Positions 49,817 through 57,891 of a DNA stretch of 64,000 nt are shown one piece after another; position 1 is the first letter of the stretch; every line of letters starts with the position of its first letter. The position numbers and the translations under genes were made by a program. The notes under the pieces are model-generated. The model saw only the letters and a list, made by a program, of their open reading frames with translations, searched no databases and was not told the DNA's origin. The stretch is from Collinsella sp. An2 (GTDB taxonomy: Bacteria > Actinomycetota > Coriobacteriia > Coriobacteriales > Coriobacteriaceae): assembly GCF_002160065.1 (NCBI RefSeq), contig NZ_NFJW01000008.1, forward strand, positions 52,528 to 116,527. The letters run 5' to 3'.

Positions 49817-51307
49817 CTAGCTCTCTCCAAATAGGCGGCGAGCGTTGTCTCCCACGCGCTTAAAGAGTGCCTCGGCCTGCTTTTGCTCGGTGGCGCTCAG
49901 GCCCTTGAAGCAACGCTCTCGAACATCGTCGGCGGCTCGATCAAGCGCATCCGTTAGATGCCGTGGCATCTTGTAGAGACGAATGGTGGCGAGGGGAATG
50001 GTATCCTCGCCGTCTCCCCGGCTTTCGCGCAGACGCGTCTCGGCAGCATGGGCACCCTTGGGTCCCAGGTCCAACTTGTCGCTCAGCGAACGAAGTACCT
50101 GGGCGACTTTGCTCTCATCGTCGGCCTCGGCGACGCGGTCGAAGACCGCCGACACGTTGGGCCCAACCTTGACGATCTGTTTGGCGGCAAGCCCCGCGAT
50201 GGTGGGCGCAAGGGTCACTGTGGGCACATCCAGGAAGTCCACGAGCTCGCTCAGGCCGGCCATACCGCCCGCGAAGTGCAGGTAGGCAAGGACCTGGACA
50301 TCTCGAAGTTCGAGGTCGAAGCGGTCCGCCACCGCCTGCAGCGAGCGCAGCCATGCCTTCTGGATAAAGTAGAGCGGACCCAACGGATGTCGTTCGGTAC
50401 CGGGTGTCACCTGCGCCCGCACGCGTTCGCGGCCGAGCTTTTTGGTGCTGGGCAGCACGCCGATGGCGCTGTCGTCATGGGGGTAGGTAAACAGGAAGCC
50501 ACGAATCTCGCCGCGTCGCGCCTCGTAATCGGCCTCGTCGTAGAGGCGCCGGAAGAAGTCGTCGTAATACTCGACGACCGAAAGCTTCATGCGCACGATG
50601 TTTGCCATAGAGAGGCTTTTGTTTACAAGCGAGCCCTTGGTCTTCACGTAGTAATACACCGGCACGCGCAGCGGATAGATGCGATGCGTGTGCACGATGT
50701 ACTCCATATTGAAGATGAAATCCTCGCACCAGCTGAGCTCGGGGTCCATGCGCAGGTGGTGCTGCTCCACCACATCGCGGCGGAAGAGCTTGTTCCAGAG
50801 CACGCCATAATAGTAGTCGGCGGGGTTCTCGATCATGAAGTCGGCGTACTCTTCGGGCGTGATCGTTCGGTCAAGATCGATGTCGCCCTTGCGCGAGGCG
50901 AGTTTGTCGACAATGCGGAAGAAGTCGGTGATCACCATATCCGCGCCGGTTTCTTCGGCGGCGCGCACCATGAGCCGGCTTGCCTCGGCGACGATCCAGT
51001 CGTCGGCGTCTACAAACTGCAGGTAGGTGCCCCGCGCAATGTCGAGGGCGACGTTGCGTGCCACAGAGACCCCGGCGTTGTCCTGGTGTATCACACGTAC
51101 GCGCTCGTCGTCGCGAGCGGCGATGTCACAGATGGTGCCCGAGGCATCGGTCGATCCGTCATCGACAAGGATGAGCTCGAAGTCGTCGATGTCCTGGGCG
51201 AGGATGCTTGCAATGCACCGCTCAAGGTGCGCCTCGGCGTTATATACGGGAACGATGATGCTTACCTTCGGCGCCGCATCCGTCGCCGTGGTCACCATCT
51301 CATCCAT
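49817..51307 (-). CDS. Family 2 glycosyltransferase fused to a C-terminal MarR-like domain
   Basis: 496 residues. Residues ~14-260 are a GT-A family 2 transferase: VSIIVPVYNAEAHLERCIAS, FELILVDDGSTDASGTICD, and the DXD-type YLQFVDADDWIVAE. Residues ~311-496 look like a MarR winged helix: FDLELRDVQVLAYLHFAGGM, LSELVDFLDVPTVTLAPTIA with GLAAKQIVKV, and the typical end FKGLSATEQKQAEALFKRVG. The frame is continuous with no sign of assembly error. AAGGGGG precedes the start. A cytoplasmic wall- or polysaccharide-glycosylating role is likely; the MarR part is by pattern only. Confidence 0.82.
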   Translation of the reverse strand: MDEMVTTATDAAPKVSIIVPVYNAEAHLERCIASILAQDIDDFELILVDDGSTDASGTICDIAARDDERVRVIHQDNAGVSVARNVALDIARGTYLQFVDADDWIVAEASRLMVRAAEETGADMVITDFFRIVDKLASRKGDIDLDRTITPEEYADFMIENPADYYYGVLWNKLFRRDVVEQHHLRMDPELSWCEDFIFNMEYIVHTHRIYPLRVPVYYYVKTKGSLVNKSLSMANIVRMKLSVVEYYDDFFRRLYDEADYEARRGEIRGFLFTYPHDDSAIGVLPSTKKLGRERVRAQVTPGTERHPLGPLYFIQKAWLRSLQAVADRFDLELRDVQVLAYLHFAGGMAGLSELVDFLDVPTVTLAPTIAGLAAKQIVKVGPNVSAVFDRVAEADDESKVAQVLRSLSDKLDLGPKGAHAAETRLRESRGDGEDTIPLATIRLYKMPRHLTDALDRAADDVRERCFKGLSATEQKQAEALFKRVGDNARRLFGES

Positions 51308-51410
51308 GAGACCCCCTTATAGCTACCTGCTGCGGTTTGGCATGTCACACATCGCACTATGGTAGCCATTGGGTTGCTTTTGCTGCAAGGTTGCGTCCTT
51401 CTGCGTCCTT

Positions 51411-51490
51411 CGTCCGCCGATGCCGTTTTTTCGTCCGCCGACGCTGCTTTGGCCCGCCGACGCTGCTTTGTTTGTCAGCCGACGCTGTTC
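51411..51490. repeat. 20-bp tandem repeat, about four units
   Basis: Units start at 51411, 51431, 51451 and 51470 (20, 20, 19, 21 bp) with consensus near TCCGCCGACGCTGCTTT. They lie between the end of the YheO-like gene and the start of the glycosyltransferase, both on the minus strand, so in the promoter-side region of the latter. Confidence 0.6.
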
Positions 51491-51496
51491 TGGCCG

Positions 51497-52147
51497 CTAT
51501 TCAGTGCTTTCGGCCTTGGCCTCATTGAGGTACGAATAGAACGAGTACTTCGAGATGCCGAAGAACTCACAGGCACGCTCGCTCGACTTGCTGATGAGGA
51601 AGGCGCCGCGCCGGTCGAGGTATCCGATGGCGCGAATGCGGTCCTCTTTTGTCATGAGCGCAGGGGGCTTGCCAACGTGGCGAACGCTTTCGGCCAGAAG
51701 GTCGTCAAGGAGGTCTGCGATGTTGCGGGTGATGGCCTCGGGCTCTTCCTCATGGTCGCCGGGCGTCTGGGTGAAGGAGGCCAGCTCGTCTTCGAGGGCA
51801 GCCATAAGCGTGATGTCGTAGTTGATGGCCAGAATGCCCACCGGCTTGCCCTCATCGTCGTGGATAAAGACGGTGCTCGACTTCAGGGTGCGTCCATCAA
51901 CCGTTTTGGTGAGATAGGGCGCGCGGTCGTGAAGCTGTTCCGGGTCGCTTTGCAGAGCCTCGAGTACGACGTGCGACGGGCCGGCGCCCACGCTGCGGCC
52001 GCTTACATGCCCGTTTTCAATGGCCACCACGGCGTGGTCGAGGTCGTCCGCTTCAAGGTCGTGCACCACGACTTCGCAGCGCGGCCCAAACTGCAGGGCG
52101 AGGGCCTTTGCAAGACGCCGATAGAAGTCAATCTGGAGTTCGGTCAT
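51497..52147 (-). CDS. YheO-like PAS/HTH transcriptional regulator 2
   Basis: 216 residues. An N-terminal YheO-like PAS domain (CEVVVHDLEADDLDHAVVAI, GHVSGRSVGAGPSHVVLEAL, GKPVGILAINYDI) is joined to a C-terminal HTH (GAFLISKSSERACEFFGISK then YSFYSYLNEAK). GAGGAGG lies six bases before the ATG. It is divergent from ygeX with a 258-base interval that holds matching palindromes, so it probably controls the ygeX string. Paralogue of the gene at 34036. Confidence 0.92.
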   Translation of the reverse strand: MTELQIDFYRRLAKALALQFGPRCEVVVHDLEADDLDHAVVAIENGHVSGRSVGAGPSHVVLEALQSDPEQLHDRAPYLTKTVDGRTLKSSTVFIHDDEGKPVGILAINYDITLMAALEDELASFTQTPGDHEEEPEAITRNIADLLDDLLAESVRHVGKPPALMTKEDRIRAIGYLDRRGAFLISKSSERACEFFGISKYSFYSYLNEAKAESTE

Positions 52148-52178
52148 GTATGCCTCCTCAATAGCTCTGAAGGTAACC

Positions 52179-52195
52179 TAACAAAAAGTTTGTTA
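52179..52195. promoter_or_regulatory. Palindromic operator candidate 1 for YheO-like regulator
   Basis: TAACAAAAAGTTTGTTA is a perfect 17-bp palindrome with a 3-base centre, 32 bases upstream of the regulator start. A near copy lies at 52319. Confidence 0.5.
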
Positions 52196-52318
52196 TGTGT
52201 GTAGCGTTATCGCACTTCCCACCTCTAGAAAACCGTTTACCGGCAGAAATCATCCGTCCACAGACCCTTACGAATTGTCTTGCGCAAGGTAATGTCCGCG
52301 TGGTACAACATGGATGTC

Positions 52319-52335
52319 AAACAAAAAGTTTGCTT
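52319..52335. promoter_or_regulatory. Palindromic operator candidate 2, ygeX side
   Basis: AAACAAAAAGTTTGCTT matches the first site at 14 of 17 positions. It lies 71 bases before ygeX. A further perfect 12-bp palindrome, CGGACATGTCCG, occurs at 52351-52362. Confidence 0.5.
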
Positions 52336-52405
52336 GACGAACAAAGCGTTCGGACATGTCCGCACGACAGACAGTATCGTCTTGAGTCTCGAAGGAGCTG
52401 TACCT

Positions 52406-53623
52406 ATGGCGCATAGCAAGATCGAATGGGTAAAGAACCGCATGGAGAAAAGTGCCGACGAGCATCTCTCCATCATGTCGCTTGAGCATGTTGCGGCGGC
52501 GCGCTCCTTCCATGGCAGCTTTCCCCAGTATTCGGTCACCCCGTTGGCCAAGCTCGATGCCCTTGCGGCCGACCTGGGGCTTGCGAACCTTGCAGTGAAG
52601 GACGAGAGCTATCGTTTTGGCCTCAACGCCTTCAAGGTTCTGGGCGGCTCCTTTGCCATGGCGAGCTACATCGCCGAGCAGATCGGCAAGCCTGTCTCGG
52701 ACATGACCTATGACTACCTCACGAGTGAGGAGCTCGCGCGCGACTTCGGTCAGGCCACCTTCTTCACCGCAACCGATGGCAACCACGGCCGCGGTGTGGC
52801 GTGGGCTGCGAACAAGCTTGGCCAGAAGGCTGTCGTGCACATGCCCAAGGGCTCTGTGAAGAGCCGCTTCGACAACATCGCCGCCGAGGGCGCGCAGGTG
52901 ACCATCGAGGACGTGAACTACGACGAGTGCGTCCGCATGGCCGCCGCCGAGGCCGACGCCTGCGAGAACGGCGTAATCGTTCAGGACACCGCTTGGGAGG
53001 GCTACGAGGAGATTCCCTCCTGGATTATGGAGGGCTACGGCACCATGGCGTCCGAGGCGGCCGAGCAGTACGCCGCTGCCGGCGTCGAGCGCCCCACGCA
53101 CGTGTTCGTGCAGGCGGGCGTAGGATCGCTGGCCGGCGCCGTTGTGGGTTACTTCGCCAATCTCTTCCCCGATAACCCGCCGACCTTCGTGGTCATGGAG
53201 GCCTCCGAGGCGGCCTGCCTCTATAAGGGAGCCGTGGCCGGCGACGGTGAGCCCCGCATCGTGGACGGCGACATGCCCACGATCATGGCCGGCCTTGCCT
53301 GCGGTGAGCCCAACACGCTTGGCTGGGACATCCTGCGCAACCATGTGAGCGTCTTCGTTTCCTGCCCCGACTGGGTTGCGGCCAAGGGCATGCGCGTGCT
53401 GGGCGCCCCGCTTGCGGGCGACCCGCGTGTGATCTCGGGCGAGTCGGGCGCCGTGGGTGCGGGCCTCATCACCACGATCATGGAGTCCGACGAGTACGCC
53501 GACCTGCGCGAAGCCATCGGCCTGACCGACCAGAGCTCGGTGCTGCTGTTCTCCACGGAGGGCGACACCGACCCGGTGAACTACCGCAACGTCGTCTGGA
53601 ACGGCGCCTACCCCTCCTGCTAA
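52406..53623 (+). CDS. ygeX: YgeX, diaminopropionate ammonia-lyase
   Basis: PLP-dependent fold-type II lyase that splits 2,3-diaminopropionate to pyruvate and ammonia through 2-aminoacrylate. 405 residues, family length. LAVKDESYRFGLNAFKVLGG contains the Schiff-base lysine; FFTATDGNHGRGVAWAANKL binds the cofactor; VQAGVGSLAGAVVGYFANLF is the phosphate-binding glycine region. AAGGAG precedes ATG 52406. It begins the ygeX-ygeY-ygeW-arcC-mocA string and is divergent from a YheO-like regulator. RidA at 33.6 kb would handle its intermediate. Confidence 0.95.
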   Translation: MAHSKIEWVKNRMEKSADEHLSIMSLEHVAAARSFHGSFPQYSVTPLAKLDALAADLGLANLAVKDESYRFGLNAFKVLGGSFAMASYIAEQIGKPVSDMTYDYLTSEELARDFGQATFFTATDGNHGRGVAWAANKLGQKAVVHMPKGSVKSRFDNIAAEGAQVTIEDVNYDECVRMAAAEADACENGVIVQDTAWEGYEEIPSWIMEGYGTMASEAAEQYAAAGVERPTHVFVQAGVGSLAGAVVGYFANLFPDNPPTFVVMEASEAACLYKGAVAGDGEPRIVDGDMPTIMAGLACGEPNTLGWDILRNHVSVFVSCPDWVAAKGMRVLGAPLAGDPRVISGESGAVGAGLITTIMESDEYADLREAIGLTDQSSVLLFSTEGDTDPVNYRNVVWNGAYPSC

Positions 53624-53739
53624 AGGCGTCGCGAAGCGACGCGCCATCTTCCCTTCCGCAACGAGAGAGGGTGGCAGATCGATTGAGTTGCAGCACGATT
53701 GTCCGCCGCACCGGACGCTGAGGAAAATCGGCCGTGCGA

Positions 53740-53821
53740 GGGAGGCCCCATATGCCTCCGCGCGCAGTTCCGCAGCGCGAAGCGTGAGGATGTTTGAGCA
53801 CGGAGGCATATGGGGCCTCCC
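53740..53821. repeat. Perfect 21-bp inverted repeat in ygeX-ygeY gap
   Basis: Arms 53740-53760 and 53801-53821 (GGGAGGCCCCATATGCCTCC core) are exact complements around a 40-base loop. The loop has its own CGCGC/GCGCG hairpin (53761, 53775), and GGATGTT (53788) could instead pair with AACATCC (53842), giving mutually exclusive folds before the ygeY ribosome site. Confidence 0.8.
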
Positions 53822-53868
53822 GCCCGCCCGACACGTTCACCAACATCCAAAGAGAGGATCTGAGCCCT

Positions 53869-55275
53869 ATGATCAAGGAACTCGATTTTGACGCCATCAA
53901 GAAAGCCGCCGCCGGCTACGGCTCCGACATGACCGCATTTCTGCGCGCCATGATCAGCCATCCGTCGGAGTCCTGCGAGGAGGGCGAGGTCGTCGCCTGC
54001 ATCCAGGCCGAGATGGAGAAGCTCGGCTTCGACAAGGTCGAGGTCGACGGCCTGGGCAACGTGATCGGCTGGATGGGCGAGGGCGACAAGATCATCGCCA
54101 TCGACTCCCACATTGACACCGTGGGTATCGGCAACCGCGAAAACTGGGAGGCCGACCCCTACGAGGGCTACGAGACCGACGATCTCATCTACGGCCGCGG
54201 CGGCTCCGACCAGGAGGGCGGCATGGCCAGTGCCACCTACGCCGCGAAGATGATGAAGGACCTGGGGCTCATCCCCGAGGGCTACAAGATCATGGTCGTC
54301 GGCTCCGTCCAGGAAGAGGACTGCGACGGCATGTGCTGGCAGTACATCGTCAACAAGTACTTCGACGGTCCGGAGGACGCACGCAACAAGATCGAGTTCG
54401 TCATCTCCACCGAGCCCACCGACGGCGGCATCTACCGCGGCCACCGCGGCCGCATGGAGATTCGCGTGGACGTCCACGGCGTCTCCTGCCATGGCTCGGC
54501 GCCCGATCGCGGCGATAACGCCATCTACAAGATGGCCGACATCATCGCCGACGTGCGCGCGCTCAACAACAACGGCTGCGACGAGTCGACCGATATCAAG
54601 GGTCTCGTCAAGATGCTCGACCCCAAGTACAACCCCGAGCACTACCAGGACGCTCGCTTCCTGGGCCGCGGCACCTGCACCGTCTCCCAGATCTTCTACA
54701 CCAGCCCGTCGCGCTGCGCCGTGGCGGACTCCTGCGCCATCTCCATCGACCGCCGCATGACCGCCGGCGAGACCTGGGACTCCTGTTTGGACGAGATTCG
54801 CAACCTGCCGTCCGTCAAGAAGTATGGCGATGACGTCAAGGTCTCCATGTACATGTACGACCGTCCCAGCTGGAAGGGCACCGTCTTCGAGACCGAGGCC
54901 TACTTCCCGACCTGGATCAACGCCGAGAGCGCGGCGCACGTGCAGGCGCTTGTCGACGCGCATCGCGCCCTCTTTGGCGACGAGCGCATCGGCTGCGCGG
55001 CCAGCATGGACAAGCGTGAGGGCCGTCCGCTCACGGACAAGTGGACCTTCTCCACGAACTGCGTCTCCATCCAGGGTCGCTACGGCATTCCGTGCGTCGG
55101 CTTCGGCCCGGGCGCCGAGAGCCAGGCGCACGCACCCAACGAGGTCACCTACAAGCAGGACCTCGTGACCTGCGCGGCGCTTTACACCGCGGCTCTCAAC
55201 CTCTATGACCCGTCCAAGAAGACCGGCGACGTGACCGTATTCCGCGCCGGCGCCACCGATAACGACATCAAGTAG
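53869..55275 (+). CDS. ygeY: YgeY, selenium-metabolism-linked M20-family hydrolase
   Basis: Zinc-dependent M20 peptidase/deacylase-like enzyme of 468 residues; in the purine cluster it is thought to release diaminopropionate or a related amine, not proven. Metal ligands: [14 protein letters not shown] (His, Asp), [32 protein letters not shown] (Glu-Glu) and [20 protein letters not shown]. The dimerisation part shows [28 protein letters not shown] precedes ATG 53869. Next to ygeX and ygeW, as in other species. Confidence 0.93.
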   Translation: MIKELDFDAIKKAAAGYGSDMTAFLRAMISHPSESCEEGEVVACIQAEMEKLGFDKVEVDGLGNVIGWMGEGDKIIAIDSHIDTVGIGNRENWEADPYEGYETDDLIYGRGGSDQEGGMASATYAAKMMKDLGLIPEGYKIMVVGSVQEEDCDGMCWQYIVNKYFDGPEDARNKIEFVISTEPTDGGIYRGHRGRMEIRVDVHGVSCHGSAPDRGDNAIYKMADIIADVRALNNNGCDESTDIKGLVKMLDPKYNPEHYQDARFLGRGTCTVSQIFYTSPSRCAVADSCAISIDRRMTAGETWDSCLDEIRNLPSVKKYGDDVKVSMYMYDRPSWKGTVFETEAYFPTWINAESAAHVQALVDAHRALFGDERIGCAASMDKREGRPLTDKWTFSTNCVSIQGRYGIPCVGFGPGAESQAHAPNEVTYKQDLVTCAALYTAALNLYDPSKKTGDVTVFRAGATDNDIK

Positions 55276-55288
55276 GTTTGACGCAGCG

Positions 55289-55383
55289 CGTCGTTGTGGC
55301 GGGGCCTTGTCCCTCATCCGCCGAGCGCTACCGTTAGGCGCTCGGCCTCCCCGTCCGGGGCAGCTCGCCTCGCCGCAACGACG
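55289..55383 (+). ncRNA. Possible multibranched RNA structure in ygeY-ygeW gap
   Basis: An outer stem of 13 bp (55289-55301 with 55371-55383; CGTCGTTGTGGCG against CGCCGCAACGACG, one G-U) encloses a perfect 9-bp hairpin (GCCGAGCGC/GCGCTCGGC, 55320 and 55338), a CCCC-GTCC-GGGG hairpin (55349-55360) and possibly GGG/CCC (55302, 55311). This is a closed multiway junction 64 bases before ygeW. No T run. Confidence 0.5.
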
Positions 55384-55446
55384 CTTGCGGGCATTTTCTG
55401 ACCTGCAAGGTTTTCGATAACACGGCTTCCACAGAAAGGAACACTC

Positions 55447-56649
55447 ATGGCCAAGGATTTCTCTGCGCTTCTCGACGAGCTCCAGGGGCTCGATTTCTCC
55501 GGCATGTACAACGCCGACTTCCTGCACACCTGGGACAAGACCACCGATGAGCTGCGCGCCCTGTACGCGGTTGCTGCGGCGCTGCGCAACCTGCGCGAGC
55601 GCAACATCTCTCCGCGCATCTTCAACTCCGGCCTGGCCGTGTCGCTGTTCCGCGACAACTCCACCCGCACCCGCTTCTCCTTCTCGAAGGCCACCAACCT
55701 GCTTGGTCTGCAGCTGCAGGACCTCGACGAGAAGAAGTCCCAGATCGCCCATGGCGAGACCGTCCGCGAGACCGCGACCATGATCTCGTTCATGGCCGAC
55801 GTCATCGGCATCCGCGACGACATGTACATCGGTAAGGGCGACGCCTATATGGAGGAGGTCGCTCGCTCTGTGGCCGAGGCGTACGAGGACGGCGTACTCG
55901 ATCATCGCCCGACGCTCATCTCCCTGCAGTCCGACTCCGATCACCCCACGCAGTCTTCCGCTGACATGCTCTACCTCATCAACGAGTTCGGCGGCCTGGA
56001 GAACCTGCGCGGCAAGAAGGTCGCGGTGACCTGGGCCTACTCGCCTTCCTACGGCAAGCCGCTCAGCTGCCCGCAGTCGCTCATCTCGCTGCTGCCCCGC
56101 TTTGGCATGGACGTGACGTTGGCGCATCCCGAGGGCTACGACCTCATGAGCGACCGCGTGGAGGCCGCGCGCGCTTACGCCGCCGAGTCCGGCTGCACCT
56201 TCCGTCAGGTGAACACGATGGAGGAGGCTTTCGAGGGCGCGGACATCGTGATTCCGAAGAGCTGGGCTCCCTATGCCGCCATGGAGAAGCGCACGAACCT
56301 CTACGCCGAGGGCGACGACGCCGGTATCGCGGCGCTCGAGAAGGAGCTGCTCGCCCAGAACGCCACGCACAAGGATTGGTGCTCCACGCGTGAGCTCATG
56401 GCGAAGACCGCCCATGGTGACGACACGATCTTCATGCATCCGCTGCCGGCCGACATCTCCGGCGTGTCCTGCGAGCACGGCGAGGTCATGGCCGACGTTT
56501 TCGACATGCATCGCGTGGGCATGTACAAGGAGGCCAGCTACAAGCCGTACGCTATCGCGGCCATGATCTTCCTGCAGAAGGTCAAGAACCCGGTCGAGAC
56601 CCTGCGCGCCCTCGAGGAGGCCGCGAAGCCCCGCTGGTTCCAGGCGTAG
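55447..56649 (+). CDS. ygeW: YgeW, knotted carbamoyltransferase
   Basis: Aspartate/ornithine carbamoyltransferase superfamily member with a trefoil-knotted fold; the substrate is unsettled in the literature, and in this cluster it is expected to give carbamoyl phosphate for carbamate kinase. 400 residues. The carbamoyl-phosphate loop is VSLFRDNSTRTRFSFSKATN. LQSDSDHPTQSSADMLYLIN matches the HPxQ motif, and FMHPLPADISGVSCEHGEV is the HPLP region. AGAAAGGA precedes ATG 55447. Confidence 0.95.
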   Translation: MAKDFSALLDELQGLDFSGMYNADFLHTWDKTTDELRALYAVAAALRNLRERNISPRIFNSGLAVSLFRDNSTRTRFSFSKATNLLGLQLQDLDEKKSQIAHGETVRETATMISFMADVIGIRDDMYIGKGDAYMEEVARSVAEAYEDGVLDHRPTLISLQSDSDHPTQSSADMLYLINEFGGLENLRGKKVAVTWAYSPSYGKPLSCPQSLISLLPRFGMDVTLAHPEGYDLMSDRVEAARAYAAESGCTFRQVNTMEEAFEGADIVIPKSWAPYAAMEKRTNLYAEGDDAGIAALEKELLAQNATHKDWCSTRELMAKTAHGDDTIFMHPLPADISGVSCEHGEVMADVFDMHRVGMYKEASYKPYAIAAMIFLQKVKNPVETLRALEEAAKPRWFQA

Positions 56650-56652
56650 TTG

Positions 56653-56680
56653 GTTCCACGGTTTTACCAAACCGCGGAAC
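56653..56680 (+). terminator. Hairpin after ygeW
   Basis: GTTCCACGGTTT and AAACCGCGGAAC pair over 12 positions with one mismatch around TACC, three bases after the ygeW stop. No T run, so possibly a 3'-end stabiliser. Confidence 0.5.
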
Positions 56681-56735
56681 GGGCCGACGCCGCGCGGCCG
56701 CCTCGCCGTTTCACATGCAATCGATCGATCCGGCG

Positions 56736-56775
56736 TGCCCGGGTGGATGCGCGACCGCGCGTGTCGGCCCGGGCA
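56736..56775. repeat. GC hairpin upstream of carbamate kinase gene
   Basis: TGCCCGGG (56736) and CCCGGGCA (56768) are perfect complements, with a small inner CGCG stem. It lies 72 bases before the arcC start. Confidence 0.45.
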
Positions 56776-56847
56776 TCGCTGTTTTGAGACCAAGGAGACC
56801 AAGACTTCAAGCATCGCGCGTCACCGTGCGCGAAGAAGGAGGAGAGT

Positions 56848-57792
56848 ATGAGCAAACGTATCGTCGTGGCGCTTGGAGGCAACGCTCTGGGCTCCAACCT
56901 TCCCGAGCAGATGGCTGCCGTGAAGATCACTGCGCGCGCCATCGCCGACCTGATTCAGGAAGGCAACGAGGTCGTCATCGTGCATGGCAACGGCCCGCAG
57001 GTGGGTATGATCGCCAACGCCATGGCCGAGCTTACCCGCAGCGACCCCGAGAAGTACATTCCCTGCCCGCTGTCGGTTTGCGGTGCCATGAGTCAGGGGT
57101 ACATCGGCTACGACCTGCAGAACGCCCTGCGTGAGGAGCTGCTGGGCCGCGGAATCGAGAAGGGCGTGGCGACGGTGCTCACCCAGATCGAGGTGGATCC
57201 CGATGACCCCGCGTTCAAGACCCCGACGAAGCCCATCGGTCCATTTATGAGCAAGGACGAGGCGGACGCCCTCACGCGCGACCGCGACTACGAGTTCATG
57301 CATGACGAGCAGAAGGGCTACCGCCGCGTGGTGGCGAGCCCCAAGCCGGTGTCGATCGTTGAACTCGACACGATCTCGTCGCTCGTGAACTCCGATCATG
57401 TCGTCGTGTGCTGCGGCGGTGGCGGCATCCCGGTCATCCCGACCGGAGCTCATCACCTCAAGGGCGCGGCGGCCGTGATCGACAAGGATTTCGCCGCCGA
57501 GAAGCTGGCCGAGCAGCTTGACGCCGACTTTCTCGTCATCCTGACGGCAGTCGAGCGGGTGGCCATTGGGTTTGGCACCGACCACGAAGAGTGGCTGGAC
57601 ACCCTGACGCCCGAGCGCGCCGCCGAGCTTACCGCTGCCGGTGAGTTTGGAGCTGGCTCCATGCTTCCGAAGGTGCAAGCGGCGAGTGCGTTTGTCGAGA
57701 GCAAGGAGGGGCGCACGTCGCTCATCACCCTGCTCGAGAAGGCAGCAGACGGCCTAGCCGGCAAGACAGGCACGCGTATTGCCCGCGCCTAG
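56848..57792 (+). CDS. arcC: Carbamate kinase
   Basis: Makes ATP and carbamate from carbamoyl phosphate and ADP. 314 residues; equals YqeA of the E. coli cluster. RIVVALGGNALGSNLPEQMA opens it; VIVHGNGPQVGMIANAMAEL and VVCCGGGGIPVIPTGAHHLK bind phosphate; AVIDKDFAAEKLAEQLDADF and GSMLPKVQAASAFVE complete the family set. GAAGGAGGAG precedes ATG 56848. Follows ygeW, its likely source of carbamoyl phosphate. Confidence 0.96.
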   Translation: MSKRIVVALGGNALGSNLPEQMAAVKITARAIADLIQEGNEVVIVHGNGPQVGMIANAMAELTRSDPEKYIPCPLSVCGAMSQGYIGYDLQNALREELLGRGIEKGVATVLTQIEVDPDDPAFKTPTKPIGPFMSKDEADALTRDRDYEFMHDEQKGYRRVVASPKPVSIVELDTISSLVNSDHVVVCCGGGGIPVIPTGAHHLKGAAAVIDKDFAAEKLAEQLDADFLVILTAVERVAIGFGTDHEEWLDTLTPERAAELTAAGEFGAGSMLPKVQAASAFVESKEGRTSLITLLEKAADGLAGKTGTRIARA

Positions 57793-57806
57793 CATCGTAT
57801 CCATTT

Positions 57807-57832
57807 GGGGTGTCCGGTTTGCCGGACACCCC
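57807..57832 (+). terminator. Strong hairpin after carbamate kinase gene
   Basis: Perfect 11-bp stem GGGGTGTCCGG / CCGGACACCCC with a TTTG loop, 14 bases after the stop, followed by GATTTG. Probable partial terminator before the mocA-like gene. Confidence 0.65.
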
Positions 57833-57891
57833 GATTTGCTATGGTGGATGCAGCAAGAGAGGTCACTCGCGACGTACGGTAGGAGGGGCGC

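Noticed and set aside
53620..56814. Very long open frame (over 1000 codons) on the minus strand opposite ygeY and ygeW
   Set aside because: It is a GC-rich antisense shadow; its translation is rich in Arg/His/Gly/Val without family motifs, while the plus strand encodes two recognised enzymes.
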